Shown here piece by piece: positions 21,005-28,625 of a DNA stretch of 64,000 bases (position 1 is its first letter; each line of letters starts with the position of its first letter). The notes under the pieces were generated by a model that saw only the letters and a program-made list of their open reading frames with translations, was not told the DNA's origin and made no database searches. Position numbers and translations under genes: made by a program. Source of the stretch: Candidatus Sulfopaludibacter sp. SbA3 (GTDB lineage: Bacteria > Acidobacteriota > Vicinamibacteria > Vicinamibacterales > UBA2999). The stretch lies in contig CAMDNQ010000003.1 in assembly GCA_945903265.1 (NCBI GenBank), positions 62,001 through 126,000 of the forward strand, given 5' to 3'.

Positions 21005-21055
21005 ATCCTTCGTGCTCTTCGTGCCTTTGTGGCTATCTGTCGCGTCCTTCGTGGC
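21005..21055. repeat. TTCGTG phrase repeat between aat and clpS
   Basis: Degenerate copies of CCTTCGTG/CTCTTCGTG/CTTTGTGG spaced 8-10 nt fill the entire aat-clpS spacer and run into the last codons and TAA of aat (21056-21058). The same phrase occurs at 26351-26394, where it folds into a terminator. Confidence 0.8.
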
Positions 21056-21766
21056 TTATTTTGGCATACGGTCGCCGCCGTCCTCGTCCAGTCTCCAGGG
21101 CGACGGCACCGCCGGTTGCGCCGCCAGACGGGCCACATGCCTGCCGAACTCGGCCCTGGAAATCTCCCGCGCCCCGAGCGACGCCAGGTGCGAGGTGGAC
21201 ATCTGGCAGTCGATCAGCTCGAATCCCCAGCGCTGCAGTTGCGCGACGAGCGTCGCCAGTGCCACTTTCGACGCATCGGGGCGCCTGCTGAACATCGATT
21301 CCCCGTAGAACATCCGCCCGAGCGCGACGCCATACAATCCGCCGACGAGCTGCTCTCCCTCCCACACTTCCACCGAATGCGCGTATCCCGCTTCCGCCAG
21401 GCCCGTGTACGCCGCCATCATCTCGCCGGTAATCCACGTGCCGGCGTCATCGTCTCGTGGCTCCGCGCAGCCGTTCATCACCTCGCCAAACGCCGTATCG
21501 AGCGTGACGCGGAACCGGCGCGAACCGAGCACGCGGCGGAGCGATCGCGAGAGATGCAACTCGCCCAGCCACAGCACCATGCGCGGATCCGGACTCCACC
21601 ACAGGAGCGGATCCTCCTCGCTGTACCAGGGAAAGATGCCCAGGCGATACGCGTCGAGCAGACGCGGGATCGACAGGTCCGCCCCGGCGGCCAGCAGTCC
21701 GTTGGGCTCACGGAGGGCTGTGTGAGGGAAAGGGAACGGATCGTCGACGCCCAGCCAGGGGATCAT
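21056..21766 (-). CDS. aat: leucyl/phenylalanyl-tRNA--protein transferase
   Basis: Transfers Leu or Phe from aminoacyl-tRNA to proteins with N-terminal Arg or Lys, producing ClpS degrons. The 236-residue chain matches Aat: PNGLLAAGADLSIPRLLDAYRLGIFPWYSEEDPLLWWSPDPR (~residues 24-65), then GTWITGEMMAAYTGLAEAGYAHSVEVWEGEQLVGGLYGVALGRMFYGESMFS, then the C-terminal QLQRWGFELIDCQMSTSHLASLGA. It heads the N-degron cassette aat-clpS-clpA. The start is only 14 nt from that of the divergent gluQ, so its promoter must lie inside gluQ. No clear Shine-Dalgarno is seen. Confidence 0.95.
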   Translation of the reverse strand: MIPWLGVDDPFPFPHTALREPNGLLAAGADLSIPRLLDAYRLGIFPWYSEEDPLLWWSPDPRMVLWLGELHLSRSLRRVLGSRRFRVTLDTAFGEVMNGCAEPRDDDAGTWITGEMMAAYTGLAEAGYAHSVEVWEGEQLVGGLYGVALGRMFYGESMFSRRPDASKVALATLVAQLQRWGFELIDCQMSTSHLASLGAREISRAEFGRHVARLAAQPAVPSPWRLDEDGGDRMPK

Positions 21767-21780
21767 GTGAGGTGATGGTC

Positions 21781-22566
21781 GTGACGCGATTCGCCCCGTC
21801 TCCGACAGGGTACCTGCATCTGGGCCATGTCGTGAATGCGATCTACGTGTGGGGACTCGCGCGTGCCCTCGGGGGGCGCGTCGTGCTGCGAGTCGAAGAC
21901 CACGATCGCATCAGAAGCCGGCGGATCTTTGACACAGCACTTCTGGAAGATCTGGACTGGCTTGGCTTCGTCCCCGATGCCGGACGTCATCCCGTTCGTC
22001 GTCAGAGCGACGATCAGTCCGTGTATGCAGAGGCGCTCGACCGCCTGCGCGCGGGGCATCACGTGTACGCGTGCGACTGCTCCCGCAAGGAGATCGGCGG
22101 CGGGCCGTATCCCGGAACGTGCCGGACGCGAGGGCTCGTCGAGGTGCCGGGCCGCGGCGTACGCGTTCAGATGGACCCGGAGGAGGATTCCGGCGACCTG
22201 CTGTTGCGGGATCGCGACGGGAACTGGACGTACCAGTTTGCGGTGACCGTCGACGACATCCGGGACAACGTCACGCTCGTGATCCGGGGTGAGGATCTGC
22301 GCTCGTCAACCGGACTCCAGATTCGGCTTGGCGGGATGCTCGGCCGCGCGTCGCCTGCCCGCTTCCTCCACCACCCTCTGATTGCTGGTCCCACGGGAGA
22401 AAAGCTGAGCAAGTCGAATCGGGATACCGGAGTCCGGGAGCTTCGAGCGGCGGGGCTCGCCCCTGCCGACGTCATCGGACGCGCGGCGGCAGCAGTCGGA
22501 CTTCTCGCACAGGGAACGCCAATCGAGGCGTCAGACGTCGCGCGGCTGTTTCCGAATCCGGGCTGA
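21781..22566 (+). CDS. gluQ: glutamyl-queuosine tRNA(Asp) synthetase
   Basis: A paralogue of the GluRS catalytic domain that attaches glutamate to queuosine in tRNA(Asp). Class I signatures are present: RFAPSPTGYLHLGH near the start and KLSKSNRD (KMSKS-type) near residue 215. The zinc-type site is partly visible as CDCSRKEI...YPGTCR. The ~261-residue length excludes a full GluRS, because the anticodon-binding domain is absent. I chose GTG at 21781 because GAGGTG lies at 21769-21774 with 6 nt spacing; GTG 21772 and ATG 21775 are alternatives. Divergent from aat. Confidence 0.9.
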   Translation: MTRFAPSPTGYLHLGHVVNAIYVWGLARALGGRVVLRVEDHDRIRSRRIFDTALLEDLDWLGFVPDAGRHPVRRQSDDQSVYAEALDRLRAGHHVYACDCSRKEIGGGPYPGTCRTRGLVEVPGRGVRVQMDPEEDSGDLLLRDRDGNWTYQFAVTVDDIRDNVTLVIRGEDLRSSTGLQIRLGGMLGRASPARFLHHPLIAGPTGEKLSKSNRDTGVRELRAAGLAPADVIGRAAAAVGLLAQGTPIEASDVARLFPNPG

Positions 22567-22579
22567 CGCTACGCGCTCG

Positions 22580-22822
22580 TCAGGGCCGCTGATGTCTCCG
22601 CAGGTACTCGCCGTTGCACGACTCGAGAAACCCTTCTCGCGACAAACGGTCGAGCACCCATTCTGAGAGCGGCGCCGAAACTCCAAACAGCGACCCCGCC
22701 TGCTGGGTGGTAACCCGCAGGCACGGCATCTCCTCGAACTCGGCGCGGATCCGGTTGAGTATGCTGATCCATTCCGCATCCGCGACACGTTCATCGCTTC
22801 GCGGCTTCCAGGTCAGACCCAT
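22580..22822 (-). CDS. small winged-helix-like protein
   Basis: An 80-residue protein, MGLTWKPRSD..., of unknown function. The C-terminal half (LRVTTQQAGSLFGVSAPLSEWVLDRLSREGFLESCNGEYLRR) has the helix-helix-wing spacing of a small DNA-binding domain and resembles the protein at 10-255. The N-terminal half has a helix WISILNRIRAEFEEMP. The frame is open far upstream (to 23278), but that part overlaps a better-looking zinc-ribbon frame, so I start at ATG 22822. It converges with gluQ, 13 bp apart. Confidence 0.6.
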   Translation of the reverse strand: MGLTWKPRSDERVADAEWISILNRIRAEFEEMPCLRVTTQQAGSLFGVSAPLSEWVLDRLSREGFLESCNGEYLRRHQRP

Positions 22823-22859
22823 TCTCGCAATGCCTATGCACCGGCTGTGCCGCGTCGCC

Positions 22860-23102
22860 TCAGCGGGAATCGAGCAACTTCCAGCGGCGTTCCAGCGGAA
22901 GGAAGCCGTACTCTGCATCGCACGCCTGGCACTGGAAGCGTTCGTATGAGGCTCCGTCTCCACCTCGCGGCCGGCGTCGTTCCACGAAAACCAGCGCGCG
23001 CCGCGTGCAGCGTCGGCATATCGGCGCGCTGTCGCGCTCATTGCTGGCCGGACCATCGGTCCGTCGGTCCGACCGGAGTGCTCGCCTAGTCGTGCGCGCG
23101 AA
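22860..23102 (-). pseudogene. zinc-ribbon-like small protein, apparently frameshifted
   Basis: An open frame with no ATG, GTG or TTG before its conserved part encodes two CxxC pairs: ICRRC (cysteine codons around 23007-23018) and FQCQAC about 30 residues later. It ends FLPLERRWKLLDSR and a TGA at 22862-22860. Codon use is GC-rich at third positions, as in real genes here. A plausible ATG (MVRPAMSAT-type start near 23057) lies in the neighbouring frame, so a one-base loss near 23025-23040 would explain the layout. It could be a decayed gene, a sequencing error, or a gene with an unusual start. Function would be zinc binding only. Confidence 0.4.
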
Positions 23103-23298
23103 TCAACGACGCCATGTCGCTCTCTGGCGAAGGCATCTGCGGCTGCCCGAGGATCACGCCCGACAGCATACCCAACGAGGCGCGCGCGCAACAGCCGCCG
23201 TCGCGGCGTGTCAGGGAATTCCCTGACGGCAGACGGGCAGCTCAGCGGATCGAGGGAGGAATACCTTATGCAGCCCACATCGGCGGAGAGATGCGCCC
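23103..23298. other. intergenic region with palindrome, upstream of the protease-barrel gene
   Basis: About 200 bp with no convincing gene. It contains the perfect palindrome at 23210-23227 and, further on, a strong GGGAGGA ribosome binding site followed by an ATG at 23268 that opens a short frame overlapping the next gene out of frame. A leader peptide is possible but unsupported. Confidence 0.4.
23210..23227. promoter_or_regulatory. perfect 18-bp palindrome GTCAGGGAATTCCCTGAC
   Basis: A perfect 18-bp dyad 70 bp upstream of the 23299 start. Its symmetry, with no loop and no T-run, fits a dimeric repressor or activator site better than a terminator. The cognate regulator is unknown. Confidence 0.5.
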
Positions 23299-26200
23299 AT
23301 GCATATTCGGATAGTCGCGTTGCTACTCGTCGTCATTGGCCTCGGACTCGCGCCCGCCGCAGAGGCGCAGTATTTCGGCCGCAACAAAGTTCAATACGAG
23401 AAGTTTGATTTCAAGGTGCTCCAGACCGATCACTTCGACATCTACTTCTACCCTGAAGAAGAAGCCGCCGTTCAACTCGCCGCGCGCATGGCGGAGCGCT
23501 GGTATACGCGCCTGTCCACGCTGCTGAAGCACGAGCTCAACGGACGGCAGCCCCTTATCCTCTATGCCTCGGCCCCCCACTTCCGCCAGACGAACGTCGT
23601 GGACGGGATCGGTGAAGGCACCGGCGGCGTCACCGAAGGTTTCAAGCGGCGGATCGTCATGCCATTCGCCGGCGGGCTGGCGGAAACGGACCATGTCCTC
23701 GGGCATGAACTCGTGCACGCGTTCCAGTACGACATGGCGACGGGGCGGGATCTCGAAGGTAACGTCATCGGACCGGCTGTGAACGCGCTGCCGCTCTGGT
23801 TCATCGAAGGGATGGCGGAGTACCTGTCGCTCGGCCCCGTCGATGCGAATACGGCCATGTGGGTACGTGAAGCGGCGTCCCGCGAGGCGATGCCGACCGT
23901 GGCCGATCTCAGTAACCCGAATTTCTTTCCCTACCGGTATGGCCACGCGTTCTGGGCGTACGTCGCCGGACGCTGGGGCGACGCGGCCGTCGGCGACATG
24001 CTGCGCGCAACCGGTCCGAAGGGCGAAATCGAGCAGGCGATGCAAACCGTGCTCGGTCTCGACGAAGAGACCTTCACGACGGAATGGCACGCCGCGACTC
24101 AGCGGGCGTACGCACCGTTCTTCGAAACGGGCAAGCGGGCCGCCGCCTTCGCAAAACCGCTCATCACGGAGGGCGGGACGGGCAGCGACCTGAACCTGGC
24201 GCCGGCCATCAGCCCCGACGGAAAGCGCCTGGTATTTCTGTCCGAGCGGTCAGAGTTCTCAATCGATCTGTATCTGGCGGACGCCCAGACCGGCCGCGTG
24301 ATCCGCAAGATCGTCGAAACCGCGAGCGATCCGCACTTCGACAGCATCCAGTTCCTCACCTCCGCCGGCGACTGGGCGCCCGACAACCGGCGCTTCGTCT
24401 TCGCCGGGCTGAGCAAGGGACAGCCGGTCCTGGCCATCGTCAACGTCGACAACGGCTCGCGCGAAGCGGAGCACGGATTCGCCGACCTCGACGAGATCTT
24501 CAATCCCGCCTGGTCGGCGGACGGCAATCACATCGCCTTCTCGGCGTTGAAGGGCGGGCTGCTGGATCTTTACGTGTTCGACCTCCGCGGTGGAGCACTC
24601 CGCCAGCTGACCAACGATCCGTACGCAGACCTCGATCCGGAGTGGGCACCCGACGGCCAGTCGCTCGTCTGGGTCACCGACCGCTTCTCGTCCGACGCGC
24701 AGGCTCTCTCGTTCGGCAACTACCGGATCGCGATGATGGACGTCCGCACGGGCACCGGACGCGCGCTCGCGGGGTTCAGCGACGGCCGGAACACCAATCC
24801 GGAATTCTCTGCCGACGGCCGCGCACTTTACTTCGTGGGAACGCCTGAGGGGATTCCGAATCTGTACCGCGTTTCGTTGCAGGCGGAAGGCGGCACGCTC
24901 GTCTCGGGGACCACGACGCGGCTCACGAATCTCATCTCCGGGGTGAGCGGCATCACGCCGTTGACACCCGCGCTGTCGGCCGCAGCCGCCGCGCCGGACA
25001 TCGTCTTCACGGTCTTCGAGGACGGTCACCACAACATCTATGCGACGACGGCCGCCGCGAGCCCGGAAGCGGGCGGGTCGCCAGACCGCAATGCCGCGGT
25101 GCTGCCCCCGGCCGATCGCCTTGCGGGCGATGTCGTCCAGCTGCTTGCCACGCCGACGACGGGTCTGCCGCCGGCGCAGGCGCAGTTCCCGCAGGATGAC
25201 TACAAGGCGAGCCTCTCCCTGGACGCCATCGGCCAGCCAACGGTGGGCGTCGGCGCGGACCGCTTCGGCGCGTATGCCGCAGGCGGATTGTCGTTTCTGT
25301 TCAGCGACATTCTCGGCAACCACACCCTCGGTGCCACGTTCCAGGCCACCAACCGGTTCTCCGAAATCGGCGGCGCGGTGATGTACCTGAATCGTGAGCA
25401 CCGCTGGAACTTCGGGCTCGTCGCCGAGCAGACGCCGTACGTGACCGGCGGCTTCGCGCGGGGCGTCACGATTGTCGACGGACGAGAGGCGTTCGTCGAA
25501 CAGACGCGGCGCCTTACCCAGATCAACTCGGCGGTGAGCGGAATCGCCCACTACCCGTTCAGCCGCGCGCAGAGGCTCGAGTTCACGGGGGGCGCGCGCC
25601 GGATCGGCTTCGACCACGACGTGGAGACGGATGTCTTTTCGCTCGTGACCGGGTCACGCCTTGATAATCGCGTCGAGGAACTGGACCGGCCGGATGCGGT
25701 CTACCTCGGCGAGGCGGGGACGGCACTTGCCTACGACACCTCGATCATGGGCGCAACGGCGCCGGTGATGGGACAGCGTTACCGGCTGGAACTCACGCAG
25801 ACGGCCGGCACGCTGACGTACGCCGGAGCGCTCGTGGACTACCGGCGCTACGTCATGCCGGTCCGGCCGTTCACGTTCGCATTCCGGGGCCTCCATTACG
25901 GGCGATACGGGAGCGGCGGCGAAGATTCGCGGCTGGCGCCGCTGTACGTCGGTTATCCGGGTCTCGTGCGCGGCTACGAAATCAACTCGTTCGACCCGAC
26001 CGAGTGCATCGTCGCCGCCGAAACGTGCGCGGCGTTCGATCAACTCGTCGGCTCGCGCATCGCCGTCCTTGGAGCCGAGGTGAGATTCCCGCTCTTCGGC
26101 CTCTTCAGCCGGGATTCACTGTACGGCCCGTTGCCGCTTGACATCGCGTTCTTCGGCGATGCGGGCACGGCCTGGACGACCGGTGATGACCGGGTCCTGG

Positions 26201-26352
26201 GCGACGCCCGGCGGGACTGGGTGCGCAGCTACGGCGTGGCGATGCGGTTCAACGCCTTTGGCTACGCGATTCTGGAACTGGACTACGTGCGGCCGCTCGA
26301 TCGCCCGGGCCGCGGGTGGTTGTGGCAGTTCAATCTGACGCCAGGGTTCTAG
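23299..26352 (+). CDS. exported gluzincin-type protease / beta-propeller / outer-membrane barrel protein
   Basis: A 1017-residue outer-membrane protein in three parts. Residues 1-23 are a signal peptide ending AEAQ. Residues ~30-275 form a peptidase MA-like domain, with the zinc motif HELVH at ~residue 138 and the downstream gluzincin Glu in LWFIEGMAEY. Residues ~285-610 carry TolB/WD40-like repeats (ISPDGKRLVFLSE, WSADGNHIAFSA, WAPDGQSLVWVTD, FSADGRALYFVG). Residues ~640-1017 form a bacterial-surface-antigen type barrel (GGLSFLFSDILGNHTLGA...), ending in an aromatic LTPGF typical of barrel assembly. Proteolysis at the cell surface is plausible. A terminator follows immediately. Confidence 0.85.
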   Translation: MHIRIVALLLVVIGLGLAPAAEAQYFGRNKVQYEKFDFKVLQTDHFDIYFYPEEEAAVQLAARMAERWYTRLSTLLKHELNGRQPLILYASAPHFRQTNVVDGIGEGTGGVTEGFKRRIVMPFAGGLAETDHVLGHELVHAFQYDMATGRDLEGNVIGPAVNALPLWFIEGMAEYLSLGPVDANTAMWVREAASREAMPTVADLSNPNFFPYRYGHAFWAYVAGRWGDAAVGDMLRATGPKGEIEQAMQTVLGLDEETFTTEWHAATQRAYAPFFETGKRAAAFAKPLITEGGTGSDLNLAPAISPDGKRLVFLSERSEFSIDLYLADAQTGRVIRKIVETASDPHFDSIQFLTSAGDWAPDNRRFVFAGLSKGQPVLAIVNVDNGSREAEHGFADLDEIFNPAWSADGNHIAFSALKGGLLDLYVFDLRGGALRQLTNDPYADLDPEWAPDGQSLVWVTDRFSSDAQALSFGNYRIAMMDVRTGTGRALAGFSDGRNTNPEFSADGRALYFVGTPEGIPNLYRVSLQAEGGTLVSGTTTRLTNLISGVSGITPLTPALSAAAAAPDIVFTVFEDGHHNIYATTAAASPEAGGSPDRNAAVLPPADRLAGDVVQLLATPTTGLPPAQAQFPQDDYKASLSLDAIGQPTVGVGADRFGAYAAGGLSFLFSDILGNHTLGATFQATNRFSEIGGAVMYLNREHRWNFGLVAEQTPYVTGGFARGVTIVDGREAFVEQTRRLTQINSAVSGIAHYPFSRAQRLEFTGGARRIGFDHDVETDVFSLVTGSRLDNRVEELDRPDAVYLGEAGTALAYDTSIMGATAPVMGQRYRLELTQTAGTLTYAGALVDYRRYVMPVRPFTFAFRGLHYGRYGSGGEDSRLAPLYVGYPGLVRGYEINSFDPTECIVAAETCAAFDQLVGSRIAVLGAEVRFPLFGLFSRDSLYGPLPLDIAFFGDAGTAWTTGDDRVLGDARRDWVRSYGVAMRFNAFGYAILELDYVRPLDRPGRGWLWQFNLTPGF

Positions 26353-26394
26353 GACACCACGAAGAACACGAAGGTCACGAAAGTGACCTTCGTG
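26351..26394. repeat. TTCGTG phrase repeat, second copy
   Basis: CACGAAGAACACGAAGGTCACGA and its inverted partner form the same phrase as at 21005-21055. Here the inverted arrangement makes a hairpin. Confidence 0.75.
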
Positions 26395-26400
26395 GTTTTT
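26367..26400 (+). terminator. rho-independent terminator built from the TTCGTG repeat
   Basis: CACGAAGGTCAC, loop GAAA, GTGACCTTCGTG: a perfect 12-bp stem directly followed by GTTTTT. It lies 15 nt after the stop of the protease-barrel gene and abuts the stop of the convergent BON gene at 26399. Confidence 0.9.
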
Positions 26401-27427
26401 ACTTGCCTACGCGCAAACGATCCACCACCTGCACAACGCCCTTCGTCTGCTGCGCTTCGGCAATCACGCGCTGCCTGGCGGCGGCGGTCGGCACCACACC
26501 ATCCAGCAGGACGACACCATCTTTCGCCATGACCGTCACGCCAGGCGCGCCCTGCAGATGAGTGCGGACGGCCGTCTCGAGCGCGGCATCCGGCGATGAG
26601 GACGGCACCGACGGCGTCGCGGCCGGCGCTGCGGGTGCAGACGCTGCAGGAGCCGAGACCCCCGGAGCAGACGTCGACACTTGTGGTGCCGGATTCGTTG
26701 TCAGTGGCGGCTGCGCCTGACCTGAAATCGTCGTTTCGACCGTCAGCACATCATCCACGCGCTGCACACCGTGCGTCGTCCACGCGAGCAGCCGTGCCTG
26801 CGCGCGCTCGTTGTCATTGGCGACCGTTCCGCGCAGCGTCACGATCCCGCCTTGCGTGGCGACGTCGATATGGCGCGGCTTGAGCGAACTGTCGCGGAAA
26901 AATTTCGCCTGGATGCCCATCGTGACCGACGCGTCGTCGGTCGGATACATGGCGGCGGCGCCCGGGTCGATGCCGCCGGTTGCGCCGCTTGTCGCGCCGC
27001 TCGTCACTCCGCCGGTTCCGACGGCGCCCGCGGTAACGCCCGGTGCCGTCGGCTGCGGCATGGCGGCTGCGCGACGTGCATCGACACGAAGCTGGTCGTC
27101 GATGCGTTCGACGCCGTCGGTGTTACGGGCAATGCTGAGTGCTTCGTCGCGCTCCGCATTGCTGCCGAGCACGCCTTTCAACGTGACGACACCGTCGCGC
27201 GCGGACACACCAATATCGCGCGCTTTGACGTCGTCATCGGCGAAGTACTGCGACTGAATTTTTGTCGCGAGCCAGCTGTCGGCGATCTGCTCGCCCGCGC
27301 GGCCTGCCAGCTCGCGCATCTCGGCACTCGCGCGCCGCGCGTTCTCGTCCGTATCCGCGCGATTGCAGCCGATGGCCACCGCCGCGGACAGAAAGGACAT
27401 TCCAATGACCAGTTGAGATCTACGCAT
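26399..27427 (-). CDS. BON-domain lipoprotein
   Basis: A 342-residue envelope protein. The start at ATG 27427 is set by GGGAGG four nt upstream. The N-terminus MRRSQLVIGMSFLSAAVAIGC is a lipoprotein signal with Cys at ~residue 21. Three BON domains are visible: one around WLATKIQSQYF...VKARDIGVSARDGVVTLKGVL, one around MGIQAKFFRDSSLKPRHIDVATQGGIVTLRGTV, and a C-terminal one around VRTHLQGAPGVTVMAKDGVVLLDGVVP. They are joined by Gly/Ala/Pro-rich linkers. BON domains are linked to envelope stress and phospholipid binding (OsmY, Kbp). Divergent from the TPR-protease gene, with a ~65-bp shared promoter region. Confidence 0.88.
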   Translation of the reverse strand: MRRSQLVIGMSFLSAAVAIGCNRADTDENARRASAEMRELAGRAGEQIADSWLATKIQSQYFADDDVKARDIGVSARDGVVTLKGVLGSNAERDEALSIARNTDGVERIDDQLRVDARRAAAMPQPTAPGVTAGAVGTGGVTSGATSGATGGIDPGAAAMYPTDDASVTMGIQAKFFRDSSLKPRHIDVATQGGIVTLRGTVANDNERAQARLLAWTTHGVQRVDDVLTVETTISGQAQPPLTTNPAPQVSTSAPGVSAPAASAPAAPAATPSVPSSSPDAALETAVRTHLQGAPGVTVMAKDGVVLLDGVVPTAAARQRVIAEAQQTKGVVQVVDRLRVGK

Positions 27428-27491
27428 GATTCCTCCCACGCTTTCCGCTGACCGGTGCAAATGGGAGCCCAACTTGCTACGATGGCGACCG

Positions 27492-28592
27492 ATGAGCTGG
27501 AATCGCATTGCGGTGGCGCTGGTTATCGCGCTCCTCTGTGCCGGAACCGCCAGCGCGCAGGGGATTCCCGGATCCCCGGCCTATGTCGCGGGACGTCTGG
27601 GCTGGGATGCCATTCGCGAAGGACGCCACCAGGATGCCGCCGCCGCGTTTGCGAAAGCGGTCGACGCTGAACCGCGGGACCCCTCTCTTCATCTCGGCGC
27701 CGGGCTGGCGGCGTTCCTGCTCGGGCAACCCACCGCGGCCCGCCAATCGCTCGAACGGGCGCTGACGATGGCTCCTGCGCTCACACAGGCTTCGTTGCTG
27801 CTCGGCGACATTCTGTATCGGGGCAGCGATATCGCCGGCGCGCTGCAGGTGTACGAAGCCGCGCTTCCGTACGCGCCCGATGACAAGACGCTCGCCACCC
27901 GCGTTGAAAGACTGCGCCGCGAATCGGCCGTGCACGACGCGTTTTTCGCGTCACGCGGTGCGCATTTCACTGTGTTGTTCGAAGGACCGGCGGACGAAGG
28001 ACTGGCCGCGCGCGCGGTGGACATTCTCGAAGCCGCCTACTGGCGTGTGGCAACCGCCCTGGCGATCTACCCCGAAGATCAGATCACGGTGGTGCTCTAT
28101 ACGCAGGAGCAGTTCCGCGATATCACCCGTTCGCCACAGTGGGCCGCCGCCGCGTACGACGGGCGTATCCGCATTCCGGTCCGCGGCACCGCGGCCGATT
28201 CAGGGGAGCTCGAACGCGTGCTCGTCCACGAGTTCACCCATGCGCTGGTGCAAAGCGTCGCGCCGCGCGGCGTGCCGACGTGGCTCCACGAGGGGCTGGC
28301 GGTGGCCTTCGAGCCGGATGGCGAGGCGTGGGCCGCGGCGCAGCTGGCCGTGACACCCGACCGGCTCCCTCTGAGCCGGCTGACCGGCAGCTTCGCTCCG
28401 CTGTCTGCGACCGAGGCCCGGCTCGCGTACGCCCAGAGCGCGGGGCTGGTGCGCGCCATGCTGGACCGCGGCGGCCCGCTCGCGGTCGGCGCGCTGCTGC
28501 AGGACGTGGCGCGCGGCGACCCGCTCCAGGCGGCGTTCGAACGACAGTACCTGATGTCGTTCGATGCTTTCGTTGACGGACTCGCGCAATAA
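27492..28592 (+). CDS. secreted TPR and peptidase MA-like protein
   Basis: A 366-residue exported protein starting MSWNRIAVALVIALLCAGTASAQ (signal peptide, cut at ~23). Residues ~30-140 hold three TPR-like helix pairs (GWDAIREGRHQDAAAAFAKAVDAEP, LGAGLAAFLLGQPTAARQSLERAL). Residues ~155-366 form a gluzincin domain, with zinc motif HEFTH (~residue 247) and TWLHEGLAVAFEP for the third ligand. It shares the protease fold with the 23299 protein two genes away. TACGAT at 27478-27483 lies 8 nt before ATG with no Shine-Dalgarno, so the mRNA may be leaderless. The 3' end contains the promoter of the RRM gene. Confidence 0.8.
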   Translation: MSWNRIAVALVIALLCAGTASAQGIPGSPAYVAGRLGWDAIREGRHQDAAAAFAKAVDAEPRDPSLHLGAGLAAFLLGQPTAARQSLERALTMAPALTQASLLLGDILYRGSDIAGALQVYEAALPYAPDDKTLATRVERLRRESAVHDAFFASRGAHFTVLFEGPADEGLAARAVDILEAAYWRVATALAIYPEDQITVVLYTQEQFRDITRSPQWAAAAYDGRIRIPVRGTAADSGELERVLVHEFTHALVQSVAPRGVPTWLHEGLAVAFEPDGEAWAAAQLAVTPDRLPLSRLTGSFAPLSATEARLAYAQSAGLVRAMLDRGGPLAVGALLQDVARGDPLQAAFERQYLMSFDAFVDGLAQ

Positions 28593-28600
28593 GCTACAAT
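28573..28600 (+). promoter_or_regulatory. sigma70-type promoter for the RRM gene
   Basis: TTGACG (28573-28578), 16-nt spacer, TACAAT (28595-28600). It lies at the 3' end of the protease gene and predicts a start near 28607 and a ~19-nt leader with GGGGA seven nt before the TTG start codon. Confidence 0.75.
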
Positions 28601-28625
28601 CTCTAGGCCTTTCGGGGAAACCTTT

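Noticed and set aside
23268-23408. Short frame with a strong ribosome site overlapping the start of the 23299 gene
   Set aside because: Out of frame with a clear signal peptide, Arg-rich, no similarity to known leader peptides. Could still be a leader, but not supported.
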